Origin: Vigna angularis
Taxonomy: Eukaryota > Streptophyta > Magnoliopsida > Fabales > Fabaceae
Assembly (NCBI RefSeq): GCF_016808095.1
Contig: NC_068976.1
Coordinates: 33,164,371-33,228,370, forward strand
DNA: 64,000 nucleotides
Direction: 5' to 3'
The notes beneath the pieces are model-generated. The model saw only the letters and a list, made by a program, of their open reading frames with translations, was not told the DNA's origin and ran no database searches. Shown piece by piece: positions 33,864 to 45,129 of the stretch; position 1 is the stretch's first letter; every line of letters begins with the position of its first letter. Both the position numbers and the translations under genes were made by a program.

Positions 33864-34055
33864 TGTGTATGTAGGGATGGAAACGGCTCGAGTCGAGCAC
33901 ATATATTGCCTACCCGCAACCAGACCCACATTTAAAACACCTTACCCGTACCCGCCCTACCCGCCGGATACTCGCATAAAAAAAACTTGCGAATTTTTTC
34001 TAACCCGCGGATACCCGTTGGATATCCGTTTTCCACCAAACCCAAATTCTGGCCC

Positions 34056-35327
34056 TGATAACAGTTGAAAAACTATTATTTTTACACTTAAAATTTATAT
34101 CAAAAGCAACCTTTAAGACTTAGAAACTAGCTTGAAATCAAGTTTTTGCTTATGTTTTTGGAAATAAGAGAGTTTGACAGGTTTTATGCTTGATTTCCTT
34201 ATTTTTGCAGGTTTGAGATGAATTTGATGAAAGAAGTGAAATGGAACAGAGATGGAATCAGAAAAGGACACAAAAAGTGCAAAAGAAGAGAAACCGCAAG
34301 TACTACTCAACGCCAATTACTGTTGAGCGGCACTCTCAAATACCCGTTGGCACCACTGAGGGGAGAAATGCGTCTGAGGGGAAGAATTGATCATGCGCTA
34401 CTACCAGTGAGCGGTATTTACCGCTAAGCGCCACTTTTCTGGGCTTAGGCCTACTTTTCTGTATTTTTTAGAATATTATATAAGGTTTTAGTTAACCTAG
34501 GTTAGTCATCTTTGGCTAGGACGAAGCAAAAACACACTTTTTCACCCCTTGGAGGAGGATTTTGGATGCGAAGGCTCCTTTCTCACTTTCTAGGGTTCTA
34601 TCTTTTCACTCTTTCATTGTACTTCATATAGTTTCACCATGAATATGGTGAACTAAACTTATTTTGGTTTCGGGGAATCAATGTAAATCCTTAGAAACTC
34701 TCATGTAATGAAATTTGTTCTTCAAGATCTTTTATAAGATACATGCTTTGTTTCATTAATAGTTAGGGTTTTTCCTCTTTTCTCATAGCATGCATTGTTT
34801 AACTCATTCGATGTCATGATCATTGGTTTTGTCGATATGGACACATACGGGGAAATTTAGATCTGAGGAATCTCTCCCAACAGTAGTATAAACCTAGACA
34901 TAGAAGTATGATGGTTGGTTTCCTTTAAGCTTCCGTTCACCATAATGCATGATTAATTGCTAGGGAGACAAGACATTGTAAACTAGTGATTATGATTAGG
35001 CTTTCTTCGCCGAGACATCGGGTTTAAGGTAATTTAGAGAGTGGCATTAACATTAATGAAAAGAATGATGAATTCCTTAATACATGAGAGTGGGTAGGAT
35101 GAAACTGGTAAAAGCCCAACAACATATTTATCCATATAATTCAACACATGCATGCATCTTTACTTTTCAGTATTTTGCATTGAAATCTCAAGTAATTGTT
35201 TGTACAAGTCTTAGCTAATCAATAAATCACATAACTGTCTAGGCCCTGAGTCCTTTGGGAAACGATACTTGGTCTTACCAGGTTTATTACTTGATACGAT
35301 TCGGTTACACTTGCCGAGGGTTTAACA
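34056..35327 (+). mobile_element. Solo LTR inside the hAT-like element
   Basis: 1272 bp, TGATAACAG to GGTTTAACA, with flanks GGCCC (34051-34055) and TGCCC (35328-35332), 4 of 5 identical. It has the Athila-like LTR landmarks, including the GATACTTGGTCTTACCA phrase near the end and a GC-rich cassette at about 34300-34432. Confidence 0.85.
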
Positions 35328-35576
35328 TGCCCAAGAGTCCATTCTCCTTTCTTATCCAGAATCATGACACACAAACCCTAGTTTTTCATTTCAAAACAAC
35401 AACAGTCTCCTCCTCCAACAGTTCTCTCCTTCGTTCTTGTTCGTGTGGCTGCTCCAGACATCTTCTTCCACCATGATTCATGATCTATGTCTATTGTTTC
35501 GTTGGAGCACTTGTCTAGAATGAAAGAAAGAAAAATTAGATGTTGAATCAGTGGGTCGTACGTCGTCACCATAACC

Positions 35577-35915
35577 ATGTCAATGGCAACTTCTCCTCAC
35601 AGCGCACCACCCCTTTTCGCCTCTACTCCCCTTGCCCCACCTCCTTCAGACCAACATGAGTCAAATGCGCCACCCAGTTCCACACCCAATCGCCACCCGT
35701 TACCCACGCCTAAGATCCCGACTTCAACTTCGTCGCCGGTCCTGCCACCCTCCCGAAAAAGGTCCTCCTCCGTGCCCAATCTAAGCTCTACAACTAGGGC
35801 GGAACCTGATGAGGAAGGCGTCACGGAACTCTCTCGAAGCGGCAGAAGCGGAAAACTTCGTGAGGAATGGGGGCAACTTCCTATTACTTGTTCAAATTTG
35901 AAAAAGAAACCCTAA
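35577..35915 (+). other. Pro/Ser/Thr-rich open frame inside the hAT-like element
   Basis: A 112-codon frame (MSMATSPHSAPPLF start), rich in P, S and T, with RKRSS and GRSGKLREEW near its end. The surroundings (35330-35900) are less AT-rich than the neighbouring repeats. It could be a captured host exon or chance. I recognise no domain, and no function is assigned. Confidence 0.3.
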
Positions 35916-36296
35916 AAAAAACTAATGAATAAAATTATAATTTTATTTTTCAAACGGGTAACGGGTATCCGCGAGTATGGATAGTATGATACTCGAACAC
36001 GACCCGTTAACAAGCGAGCACTAAAATACCCGCGGGTACCTCTTACTCGCGAGTATTAAATACCCGAAGCGGATTGTACCCGCGGATACCCATGGGTATG
36101 GGTTTTTTTCCCAACCTATGTGTGTGTTCTGATTTCTGGTGATTCTTTTGGTGTGCAGGTGTCGTTGAGGGCCCCCTGATTGGCCCTCAGCGTTGGAAAA
36201 AAGATGTTGATGTTGATTGGTGTTTTAAAATTGAGTTGCTTATGTTTGAGGAATGATGTTGAAAATGTGAATTTTAAATTTGAGATTATAGATGAC

Positions 36297-38336
36297 TGAT
36301 GAGTCGTTATTTCTTGAATTATATTTAGTTTATTGCACTTAAATAAACTAGGGAATTGTAATTGTCTATTATTTCCCCGTTTTCCGAATTCTGCTTAATT
36401 TGGTCGGAAATTCGTAATTGTGCTAATTTGGGTTTTCTGAATCTAATTATTTGATTTATTAATTACAGGAAAATTTTGGAAATACAATTTGGAACATTTG
36501 GAAGGTTGTCACTTAATTCAAGACTCTTCATAAAAGAAGTGTGCACAAGAAAGAGGACACTATGGTGATTTTACTCTTTAGCCCTTTGAGAAAGGGGTGC
36601 TTCAATTGAAAAAGGGGGTGCGTCCAGCAAGCACAGGCTTCAATTATTACATCCAACAGCAGCCCACATTGAATCACATGTCCGGGAGCTTCTTTGGGAG
36701 GTGCACACGATGTAGAGTGCTGGAAGCAAATAGCACACGGCCCATGGGGAAACGCGGTCCAGCAGCTTGAATGAAGGGTGTGACACACAGCTGGTCCAAC
36801 ACGTAGAGGAGCAGCCATCCAGCGTTGCACGTTGGAGAGGAGGCAAGAGGCCCACGTGAAGACAACACGTAGCGTGCTCCAGCAGAAACAGCAACACACT
36901 TGAGACACGGGTTGTATCCAACAAAGATGGAGGTGCACGAAGAAGCCAAGGAGGAAGCGGCACACGTCCAGCACCTGGACCCAGCAGCACGGAAGAGGGG
37001 ATGCACTTCTTCATATTGAAGTGGGCACACGAGGGTTTAAAAACCCTTGGAGAGAGAAGTAAGGGTGTCTCGGCCTGGAGCTGAAGGGCACGCAGCAGGG
37101 CTGAATGTGGGGAGAATGCGGTGATGGAATGAACCGAGGAGGCTGCACGGTGAAGAAGTGGATGCACACAGGAAGGAGGCTATCGTCGAGAGAAAGAAAG
37201 AAGCTCACGGTTTGGATGGACTGCTGCATGGTGATTCAAGGGAAACACTGATTTATTTTGCTTTGGATGCTTTCTATTTTTTATTCCAGCTTGGAGTAGC
37301 TTACTTGCTCAGTTATTTTATTTGCTTCCTTAGTCTATTTTATTTGCTGCCAAGTTTCATTCCTAGAGTTACGTCCAACATTTTTTTTTTGGTGATTCAT
37401 TTCTTTTCATTTGTTTTGGAGGCTACATGTGCTATTGAAAAGAGTGCTCATTCATGGTTGAGAAGACAACATTGTCACGTCCAAGGCTTTCTTTTTCTTT
37501 TAGAAACCAAATGGAGATACCTTTTTTTCTTCTAAAAAGCATTAGCATTTAGTCCAGCATGTGGGACCCTTTCTTGCATTGATTTTGTCTTTTCATTAGT
37601 AGTTTTAGAGAAGGAGTGGAGAGGCACGGCTCCCATGGGTGAAAGGTGTGGAGTTTTCTTATGTGGATAGCACAATTCCATTTATTTTTCATTTAGGAAA
37701 AAGACAAAAAGTGGTAGGAGTACGGTTGCTAGAAAGCACATGTCTTCTTCGGAGAATGAAGTGGAGATGTATGTTGGAAGGACATGTTGGAAGAGGGAAA
37801 CGTATTCCATTTTTATTTATTTATTTTTTCCTTTGAATGAAACCAAAGCAAACATGTCACGACTACAAATGGTTTTTCTTTTAGAAGCATTTGCAATTTC
37901 AAATTCTTTTGGTAGATGAATGGGTCACGGTTAATGGTAGAGAAGTTTTATTTTCTTTTATTTCTTTGCCTTAAAATATTTTATATTATATGTTGAAATG
38001 ATTTTCTTCTTTTTGGTGGTGAATGTGTAGGATAGATGACAATATTGTGCATTTAATGTTTTAGCTCAAGAGTTATATTTTTACCGCTTGAATTGTATTT
38101 GGATATTTATCTGTTGTAGTTTCCATTTTAATGCTTTCATTTATATTCGGTTGTGTTTAATTTTCATTTAGTTAAATTCGAATCACAAAAACACTTTCAA
38201 AACCCTCCCACTACGTGTTTGACCTAAGCCTCGAACCACATTTGGTCCTTGAGAGACGACCTAGGAGTCACTTTCTAGCACTATACTGCATTCTTTAATG
38301 CACATCAAATTTGATGGGTCGCGACAGCCCGCATCA
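36297..38336 (+). mobile_element. Solo LTR (TGATGAGTCG family), TSD ATGAC
   Basis: 2040 bp from TGATGAGTCG to CCGCATCA, flanked by ATGAC at 36292-36296 and 38337-38341. The first 150 bp and the last 350 bp match the solo LTR at 14815-16050. The middle is longer, with many CACG, GTCCAGCA and CAGCAGC motifs. The terminal 30 bp differ from the CTCAACA ending of its relatives. Confidence 0.9.
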
Positions 38337-38380
38337 ATGACTCATGAGTGGACTGTATTGTATTTGATTGTGGTACAGAT

Positions 38381-39705
38381 ATGGCTTCATCATCTAAAAA
38401 ACGTATTAAGCACATTGCTAATAGAGGACAGAAGAGAAAAGAGCAGATATATTCCAACAAGTTCCTCTCACACATGCATGAGAGGCACTTTCAGACAGTG
38501 CCAAATAGGAGGCTTTTGATGGAAAGAAAGGTGGGACTGATACCCACAATGGCACCTGAATTTGGGAGAGAGCTGGAAAGGAGGCAGTGGGAGAATCTAG
38601 CTTCTTACCACTCACCTGCCAACATAGCGGTGGTGAAGGAGTTTTACACGAATGCTAGGACATTTGGTGGTGCCACTCATGAGATGTATACAAGCTATGT
38701 GAGGGGAAAGAGAATTCCTTTTGATGCTGACACTATAAATTCTTTCTTGGGTGGTGAATGGGCAGGAGAGAAATGTAAATTTGCTCTAGCCATGGATGAG
38801 GACATTAATTATGCTGATGTAGAGAGGACATTGTGCATGGCAGGTGGCCAGTTTTAGAGGAACAGGAATGACTCATCAATCCATATCAGGAGATCCTACT
38901 TGACTCCGCTAGCAAAATATTGGATGACATTCACTCATGCCAACATCCAGCCATGTTCTCATGTGTCAAACATCACGACACACAAAGATATCTTCCTCTA
39001 TTGTGTGCTCCGAGGTCTTAATATTAATGTGGTGCTGTGATAGCAAATGAGATTAATCAATGTGCTCATACCGTCAACAACAAGTCACCTCTGGGGCATC
39101 CCTCTCTCGTTACTCAATTATGTGAGCTAGTTGGGGTGAATATCTCCACTCCTCCACTTGAGCGACCCAAGAAGGAGATAGATGCCTCCTATTATACCCA
39201 GTACTACAGGCTGGATGAGGCAGGAATTCCTATGCCAGCACCACATCCTCCCAAGTCTCATACAAGAGCACCACAGCAGGATCAGTAGGAGCAAGCCCAG
39301 GATGTTGCACCCTTCCAGAAGAGAGACATGTATATGTCTCTAATGGAGTATAGGATGGAGGCACTGTATAGAGGGGAACAGGCTTTGCTGATGAACCTGA
39401 CTTCCGCCTTTCTTGAGAGATAGTTCATGTCTCAGGAAGAATTCTAGGCTTATGTCGCATGGCTTGCAGATCCATCTTAGGCTAGTGGAGAAGTCGGAGC
39501 ATCTAGAGCCACAGCTACGGAGGAGGATGCTGAAGAGGAAGAAGAGGAGGAAGAGGAAGATGAAGAAGAAGAAAAGGATGACGATGATGATGATGATGAT
39601 GAGTCTGATGACAACAGGGGTTGATCTGCTGGTGAGCATCTACTGATGGATGCTGGATTTGATGAGGAGCATCTACTAATGGATACTGGATATGAAGAGT
39701 AGCAT
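38381..39705 (+). pseudogene. Third ORF of the Athila-like element, plant-transposon-protein type, decayed
   Basis: It lies after pol in env position. It starts MASSSKKRIKHIANRG at 38381 and includes VVKEFYTNARTFGG and YVRGKRIPFDADTINSFLG, matching the domain often annotated as putative plant transposon protein in legume retroelements. A TAG at 38855 and a frame change near 39030 break it; the continuation reads IANEINQCAHTVNN and LGHPSLVTQLCELVGV. The end is highly acidic (39515-39620, runs of E and D), and then three repeats of the type EHLLMDAGFDE. No signal peptide or membrane segment was seen, so an envelope role is not supported. Confidence 0.75.
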
Positions 39706-39729
39706 CTACTGATGGATGCTATTCTAACA

Positions 39730-41002
39730 GGATTTTTCTTTTGCTTTATTATGCATTTGTGAACATTGAATTTGGTTAATGTGTACTTGGCCTAATAAGA
39801 TATGTTTGGATGGTTTAACTAATATGTTTGTGATGAGTAATTACTATCTTGTGTTGCTTTATTGTGTGATTGATGTGTTGAGATGATGCATGGTCTAGTC
39901 TTATATACAGGTGGTTTCTCATGATTGTTAGAAATTGATGCATGATGTTAATTGTGATTAATTTGTTGGGCAAAATGTTATTAAATTGTGGAACTTGAGT
40001 TAACCTGGGAGAGATTGGGCTCTAGAGTTTTGATTGATTGAATGTTATTGCTTTGGAAGAATGATTGATTTTGCCTAAGTTTCTATGATTGAACCACTTA
40101 CGTGCTTGTTACAAATGATCAAGGTCATGTTTTCTTCTCTCTTAGAGCCAATGTCAATAGGTGAACCCAACAAAGATCAATGGTTTCTCTAACCTTTGAA
40201 CCTTGAGCCTAAATGTGAAATTTCAAAAAGAACCCTTTTGAAATCCTTACCTTGAGTTGAGTAGAGTATGTGTATGTGGTAATGGAGAATGGTTCAAGTT
40301 TGGGGTTGTGAGAAACCGGAAAGAACTTTGTGAAATTCATTAAAGAGCATTGACCAAAAGCAAAAGCAAAAGAGAAGAAAAGAAAGAAAAAGAAAGGTTA
40401 AGCTCAATGAAAGTAAAGTTGAGAATGAGTTCTAGATTGGTTTCTCACATAAAAAGAGAAGAAAAAGAGTTGATTATTAATGAGAATAAATGAATTGTGC
40501 ACTCTCTTAACTCAAGGATTTTGTTGTCTAGAAAAACCAATTTTCTTCTTAGCTCGGCCTCAATATAAGCCACAAAAAATCCTTGTGATAATAACTTTTT
40601 TGTGAGTGTGTTGAGTGGTGGTTAAATGAAGGGCAAAGTTAATTCATGTGACATTGTAATAGTAGAGTGTAAGAGTGTCATCTCATTATACACTTTTGAG
40701 TGCTTGAGTGAAACAATGTTTCTGGAGAGGAATAGTTCCATGCATCATAGGATAACATTCTTGCTTGGTTATTGATCATTCATGAGTTTGCATCTGTGTT
40801 GTGATTAGATGAGCACAATAGTTAAACTTGATTGGCCAATGCATCAATATATCTTGACTGAGATTTCTACGATAAGAAAATAAGAGTGATTACTTGTCTT
40901 GGAAGAAAGTGTTTTGTGATATGCTCAACCATTGAAGTATTGTTTAGGCTGAGTCACATTTTGTTTTGCTTGAAGACAAGCAAAGTTTCAAGTTTGGGGT
41001 TG
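39730..41002 (+). other. 3' tail and polypurine tract of the old element
   Basis: No gene. From about 40080 it parallels 20400-21290 and the reverse of 28380-29330. It ends in CAAGTTTGGGGTTG (40989-41002), which serves as the polypurine tract immediately before the 3' LTR. Confidence 0.75.
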
Positions 41003-42343
41003 TGATAACGGTTGATTTCACCGTTATTTGAGAGTAAATTTTGATGATAAATGAACCCTTTTTGACTTAGAAACTTGCTTGTTCTCTTGTTTTAAGTTTA
41101 TTTTGATGAATAAGAGAGTTTAGGTTATATTTAAAGATTTTATCACTAAATTCCCTTGATTTTGTAGGAAACTAGGACGAATTGGAAGAGGAGTTAAATG
41201 TCAAGAAGTTGGAACTCAGAAAGGACAGAAAGAGCACCAGAAGAGAAGCTGATAAAGGTAACAGGACGCTTGGGCGCCCTCCTCTAGGGCCCTCAGCGCA
41301 GGAGCCTCGCAGTCACGCCTGAGCGTCATTTTTAGGGCGTTGAGCGCCAATCTTCCTGTAATGTTTCCCGCTTGGGCACCTTGCCTGGGGCGCTAAGCAC
41401 CATCCTCTCGCAAGCTCACCTAGGCGCACTAAGTGGGGCGCTGAGCGGTGTCGACGTTGGCCCATTATCCAATTCAGCCCTATTTAAGGATTTGCTCGAC
41501 CTAGAGAGAACATCTTTTGACAGAATTGACAAAAACTCATACTTTCTCCAACTCTCTAGAGGCAAAAGTGGATGTTGAAACTCTCCTCTTCAGTTTTTAG
41601 GGTTTATCTTTCATTCTCATTCCATTGTTCATCTAGTTTCCCCATGACAAGGGGAACTAAATTCAATTTGTTGTTGGGGGATGATGTAACCTTGTGAACT
41701 CTCATGTATTTGAATTGATTCCAATTTATTTATGTTTCTTTCATTAATTGTTAGGGTTATTCTTCTTTGCTCTATGCTTGTTATGTTTAACTCATCCATG
41801 ACATGATAATTGGTTTTCGTGATATAGACACATACGGGGAAACCTAGATCTAGAGAATTTTCTTCCAAAAGCAGTATTGCCTGGACATAGGGATATGAGT
41901 TTTTGTTATCTTAAGCTTCTAATCGTAATGCATAATTAATTACTAGTGATACAAGAAATTATGATCTAGTAATTAAGGATAGGTTTTCTTCGCTGAGACA
42001 TCGGTTTTTAAGTAATTTAGAAAGTGATATTAACATTAATGAAGAAGATGAATTCATATATGCATGAGAGTAAACTAGGTGAAATCTAAACCCCCAACAA
42101 CACATTCATCTCATATTTTCAATATCATCCGTTCATCTTTGTGTCTTCTTCAATTGATCAAATTTGCATTCATGTTTACTTTCTTGTTTTGCATTCAAAA
42201 CCCCCAACATTTGTTTTTCAAAGTCTTAATTAGTTAAGTAATTGCATGACAGTCTAGTGTCATGAGTCTCTTGGGAAACGATACTTGGTCTTACCATTTA
42301 TTTTTACTTGATACGATTCGGTACACTTGCCGACATCTTAACA
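41003..42343 (+). repeat. 3' LTR of the 22432-42527 element
   Basis: 1341 bp, TGATAACGG to ATCTTAACA, partner of 22432-23771. It includes the GC-rich cassette at 41267-41448. Confidence 0.9.
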
Positions 42344-42527
42344 AGTTTTTGGCGCTGTTGCCGAGGACTCGTAGTTTAAATATACTTTTGTGTGATTCTT
42401 AACCCACTAGACTTTATCTTTAATTTTATCTTTTTATCTTTTTATTTTTTTTATTTTTTTTATTTTTTTGTCTTTAATTTTTGTCTTTTTATCTTTAATT
42501 TTATCTTTTCTATCTTTTTATCTTTAG
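42344..42527 (+). other. Second primer site and leader beyond the 3' LTR
   Basis: TTTTTGGCGCTGTTGCCGAGGAC at 42346-42368 and the T-rich leader (TTATCTTTAATTTTATC repeats) follow the 3' LTR just as they follow the 5' LTR at 23772-23930. Similarity ends near 42527, where a copia-like LTR fragment begins. Confidence 0.82.
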
Positions 42528-43536
42528 TTTTCAAAATGTGCTAAGTATTGTTGTTTAATCGATTACAGGAGATTTGTATTCGACTAAGTTGGTTGATGTT
42601 TTGAAAAACTGTTAAATCCTTGTCACAACTAACATAACAGTCATATTTTTAATTGTGTTGCCAAGCATTAAATGATAGTCGATTGCATTAATTGTACATT
42701 CAATTAATTGTTGTGATTGCTGCTAAACTGTTATAATTGAATGGTGCATTCGGTTGTTAGTAGCAAAGTCAATTAAAATGCGTCTGATATATGTTTAACT
42801 ATAAATTGACGCTGATTTGAATTCTGTAAGAATTTTGGTGATTCTAACACTTTCATATTCTATACAGAAAAGCTTTGTGATCTTATAGAGAAGGGAAAAG
42901 CTCCAAGAATCAATATTGACCATGGTGATCAAGGATTCTGAGATTTGTTGAGGAGGACGACTTGTTGTATTTCAAACGTCTGATCAATCTGCACATTTTG
43001 GGTGTTTACTATGTGATCAGGATTTGCAATCTTTTGAAGATTGGCTTGGTTTTCCTGTTGTGTTTACAGGAAGAAGAACGGTGGTGTTCTTGACGTTGAG
43101 GGTACCTCAAAGGGTTAGACAGCAAAAGAGGGTGTTCTTGCTGCTGGTCTTTTTGTTTACTGCCTATATTAGATTATAGGGTTAGAGAGGTGTTTTATAT
43201 TTTTGACGTGAGGTCTCTATAAAAACCTTGTTGTAAAAACCTTGATATTTATAGTGCATTTGCTTCCTGTGGTTGGAAGGACACTAGATGTAGGCTTGGC
43301 CGAACCAGCATAAAAACACAACGTTTGAATTTTTTGATCTCTACTCTCTTTTATTCATTCGATTAAGTTCTTTTCATAGTCGATTAAGTTTTCGCTGCAT
43401 TGTTAATCATTTACCTTGCAATTCAAGAAAAGTGTAAAGGCATTACATTTTGTGAAAATGTTTTTAAAAGCTTTTGTTTTTACACTTCACCAATTCACCC
43501 CTCCTCCCACCCCCCACCCCCCCTCTTGGTGTGACA
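42528..43536 (+). mobile_element. Copia-like LTR fragment
   Basis: Shares about 0.8 kb with 49230-51242 (landmarks: GTCTGATATATG at about 42784, GGAAGAAGAACG at about 43069, and ACCAATTCACCCC then CTCTTGGTGTGACA at the end). The C-rich end before CTTGGTGT resembles SIRE/Maximus-type copia LTR ends. The left boundary is approximate, and no internal region or duplication was found. Confidence 0.5.
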
Positions 43537-44720
43537 AATTGAGTCATTCTATTTTAACAGTGTTCAAGAAAATGTTTGAGATGAATGCCACAGACCATAG
43601 ATTAGGAACGTAAACCTGACTTTCCCAAAGATGAATGCTTCCAATTCGAACAACACGTCACTGATGTTCTTCCAAATCTTGCAAATTTCCCTCAAGATCA
43701 ACCCTTCAGACCTTAGTACCCTTAATTTAATTTTGAAAAGAATAACCCTAATATCAGAGATAGAATTTAAAAAATAATAAATTCACCTCACTACGCCTTA
43801 AGGACTCCACGTCAGCCAATAAATGACATTTCACTCTCTAAATGCACATCTGGACATTTGGTCCTTAACGATTTAAACGGCGTTTGCAAAAAGGACTAAA
43901 TTGAACACAAATTACGATCTTTAGGACTACATTGAACAAAAAAAAATTAGGATCATTTCGAACAAAGCTAACAAAAATTGGGACCCATAATGGTATTAAG
44001 CCTATTAACTATGTATCCATTAGGGCATTGACAACCGTCTATTCAAATATTAAGATAAGAAATTCTAAAAACAAGTAAATTTATCCTATGGGAAAAATTA
44101 TATTCTTAAGTATGGATAAAGACAAATGAGTAAGTTGTATTCTAAAATACTATTTTAGGTTAAATATCAATAAGTTGTGTTTCAAAACATGAATTTTTCA
44201 TTTATTTTAGAAAAGTGTGAACTTCATGTTAAGTAAGTTAGTCCCCTTAATCTCATGAATGTTGAGTCTAAAAATGAACAAAAATAATAAATAAAACAAA
44301 GATTTAAACTCAATATATTTACCCTTAAATATTATGATCATATGTGTAGGATATATATGAAATAGAACTTTTTCACTTTGATAGCTAATTGAATTTGGAT
44401 TTAATTTGTGAAAAGTACGTTTACTGTTTTTGAATTATATTTTTCAAATGAAAAAAAGCTTGAAAGTTTTCTAATTTTGAATTACCTTTCATAATAAGTT
44501 TTTTCATTCAAACAATAGATATGTTTTTAACATATTTATAAAATTTATAGAAGACTGAAAAATTTATCCTTGTGGGTTAAGAACTCATTTCATGTCCATC
44601 TAGTATAATTGTTTTCTATGACTAGAATTTATTGTTTACCATTAACAAATGCAATTATAGTTGGATTAAATAAGTTCCAGTGTAACAAAGCAAAAGATAT
44701 TTCTATTGGTATTTTTATTT
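43537..44720. other. Unclassified AT-rich repeat DNA
   Basis: No ORF of note. Phrases such as AAAGGACTAAATTGAAC (about 43891) and TTGGGACCCATAATGG resemble the ends of MULE elements or the intron-like DNA at 17058-17150, so a decayed MULE end is possible. The remainder (44010-44720) is plain AT-rich sequence. Confidence 0.35.
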
Positions 44721-45129
44721 GTATTTGTGAACACTTATAAAATGATATTTTAAAAGTGGTAGTGAGTTAAAAGTAATGAGACTTTACTATTTTACTATTA
44801 AAATGTTATAATATAAAAGGAATTGTGATAAACGAGTTTCATTCTTTTAAAACACACAATTTCTCTACAAACTACTTTTCTAGAGTCCTCTACCTTGTCT
44901 CTAAAGGTTCTTACACCTTGTTCATCTATTTGAAGAACAGAGTTTGCCTATGTGATCCTCACGGTGAGATCTTCAAATCCACTCGATCAGTTTCTCAAAT
45001 AGAGTAAGTCAGTGTTCTACTCTTTTCTTTAGTTTCGTGTTTTTCAAAGCATGTAGGATTTTTCTCTATTGCATGTATGGTTTGAGTTTACTCTTAGGTT
45101 TTCTATTGATTAGTGGTTCTAATGGTATA

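Larger units (their letters stand above)
33872..36118. mobile_element. hAT-like non-autonomous element, 8-bp duplication
   Basis: The left end begins TAGGGATGGAAACGG; the right end read inward begins TAGGTTGGGAAAAAA. Both ends are rich in TACCCG/CGGGTA repeats, as in many plant hAT derivatives. The flanks TGTGTATG (33864-33871) and TGTGTGTG (36119-36126) agree at 7 of 8 bases. No transposase is present. It contains a solo LTR (34056-35327) and about 0.6 kb of less AT-rich DNA with an open frame. Confidence 0.7.
22432..42527 (+). mobile_element. Old Athila-like LTR retrotransposon, heavily nested, without RT and integrase core
   Basis: LTRs at 22432-23771 and 41003-42343 (1340 and 1341 bp, TGATAACGG to CTTAACA, roughly 93 percent identical by eye). 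The tRNA-Asp-type primer site is at 23778, the gag frame from 24062, the protease at 32264, the post-pol phrase GGGAGGCAACCCAG near 33018, a third ORF at 38381 and a polypurine-like tract at 40991. RT, RNase H and the integrase core are absent. Insertions at 25623-32090, 33872-36118 and 36297-38336 account for about 10.8 kb. The left flank is GGTCC. The right LTR is followed by a second leader (42344-42527), so no matching duplication exists. Confidence 0.85.

Noticed and set aside
35597..35824. Minus-strand Gly/Val/Glu-rich ORF
   Set aside because: Antisense of the Pro/Ser-rich frame; composition alone explains it.
39340..39646. Hydrophobic minus-strand ORF and Lys/Met-rich plus-strand ORF
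   Set aside because: Out-of-frame readings of the acidic Glu/Asp tail of the retroelement third ORF.
38381..39705. Third ORF as a true envelope gene
   Set aside because: It is in env position but shows no signal peptide, membrane span or surface-protein features, and it matches a plant-transposon-protein type domain.
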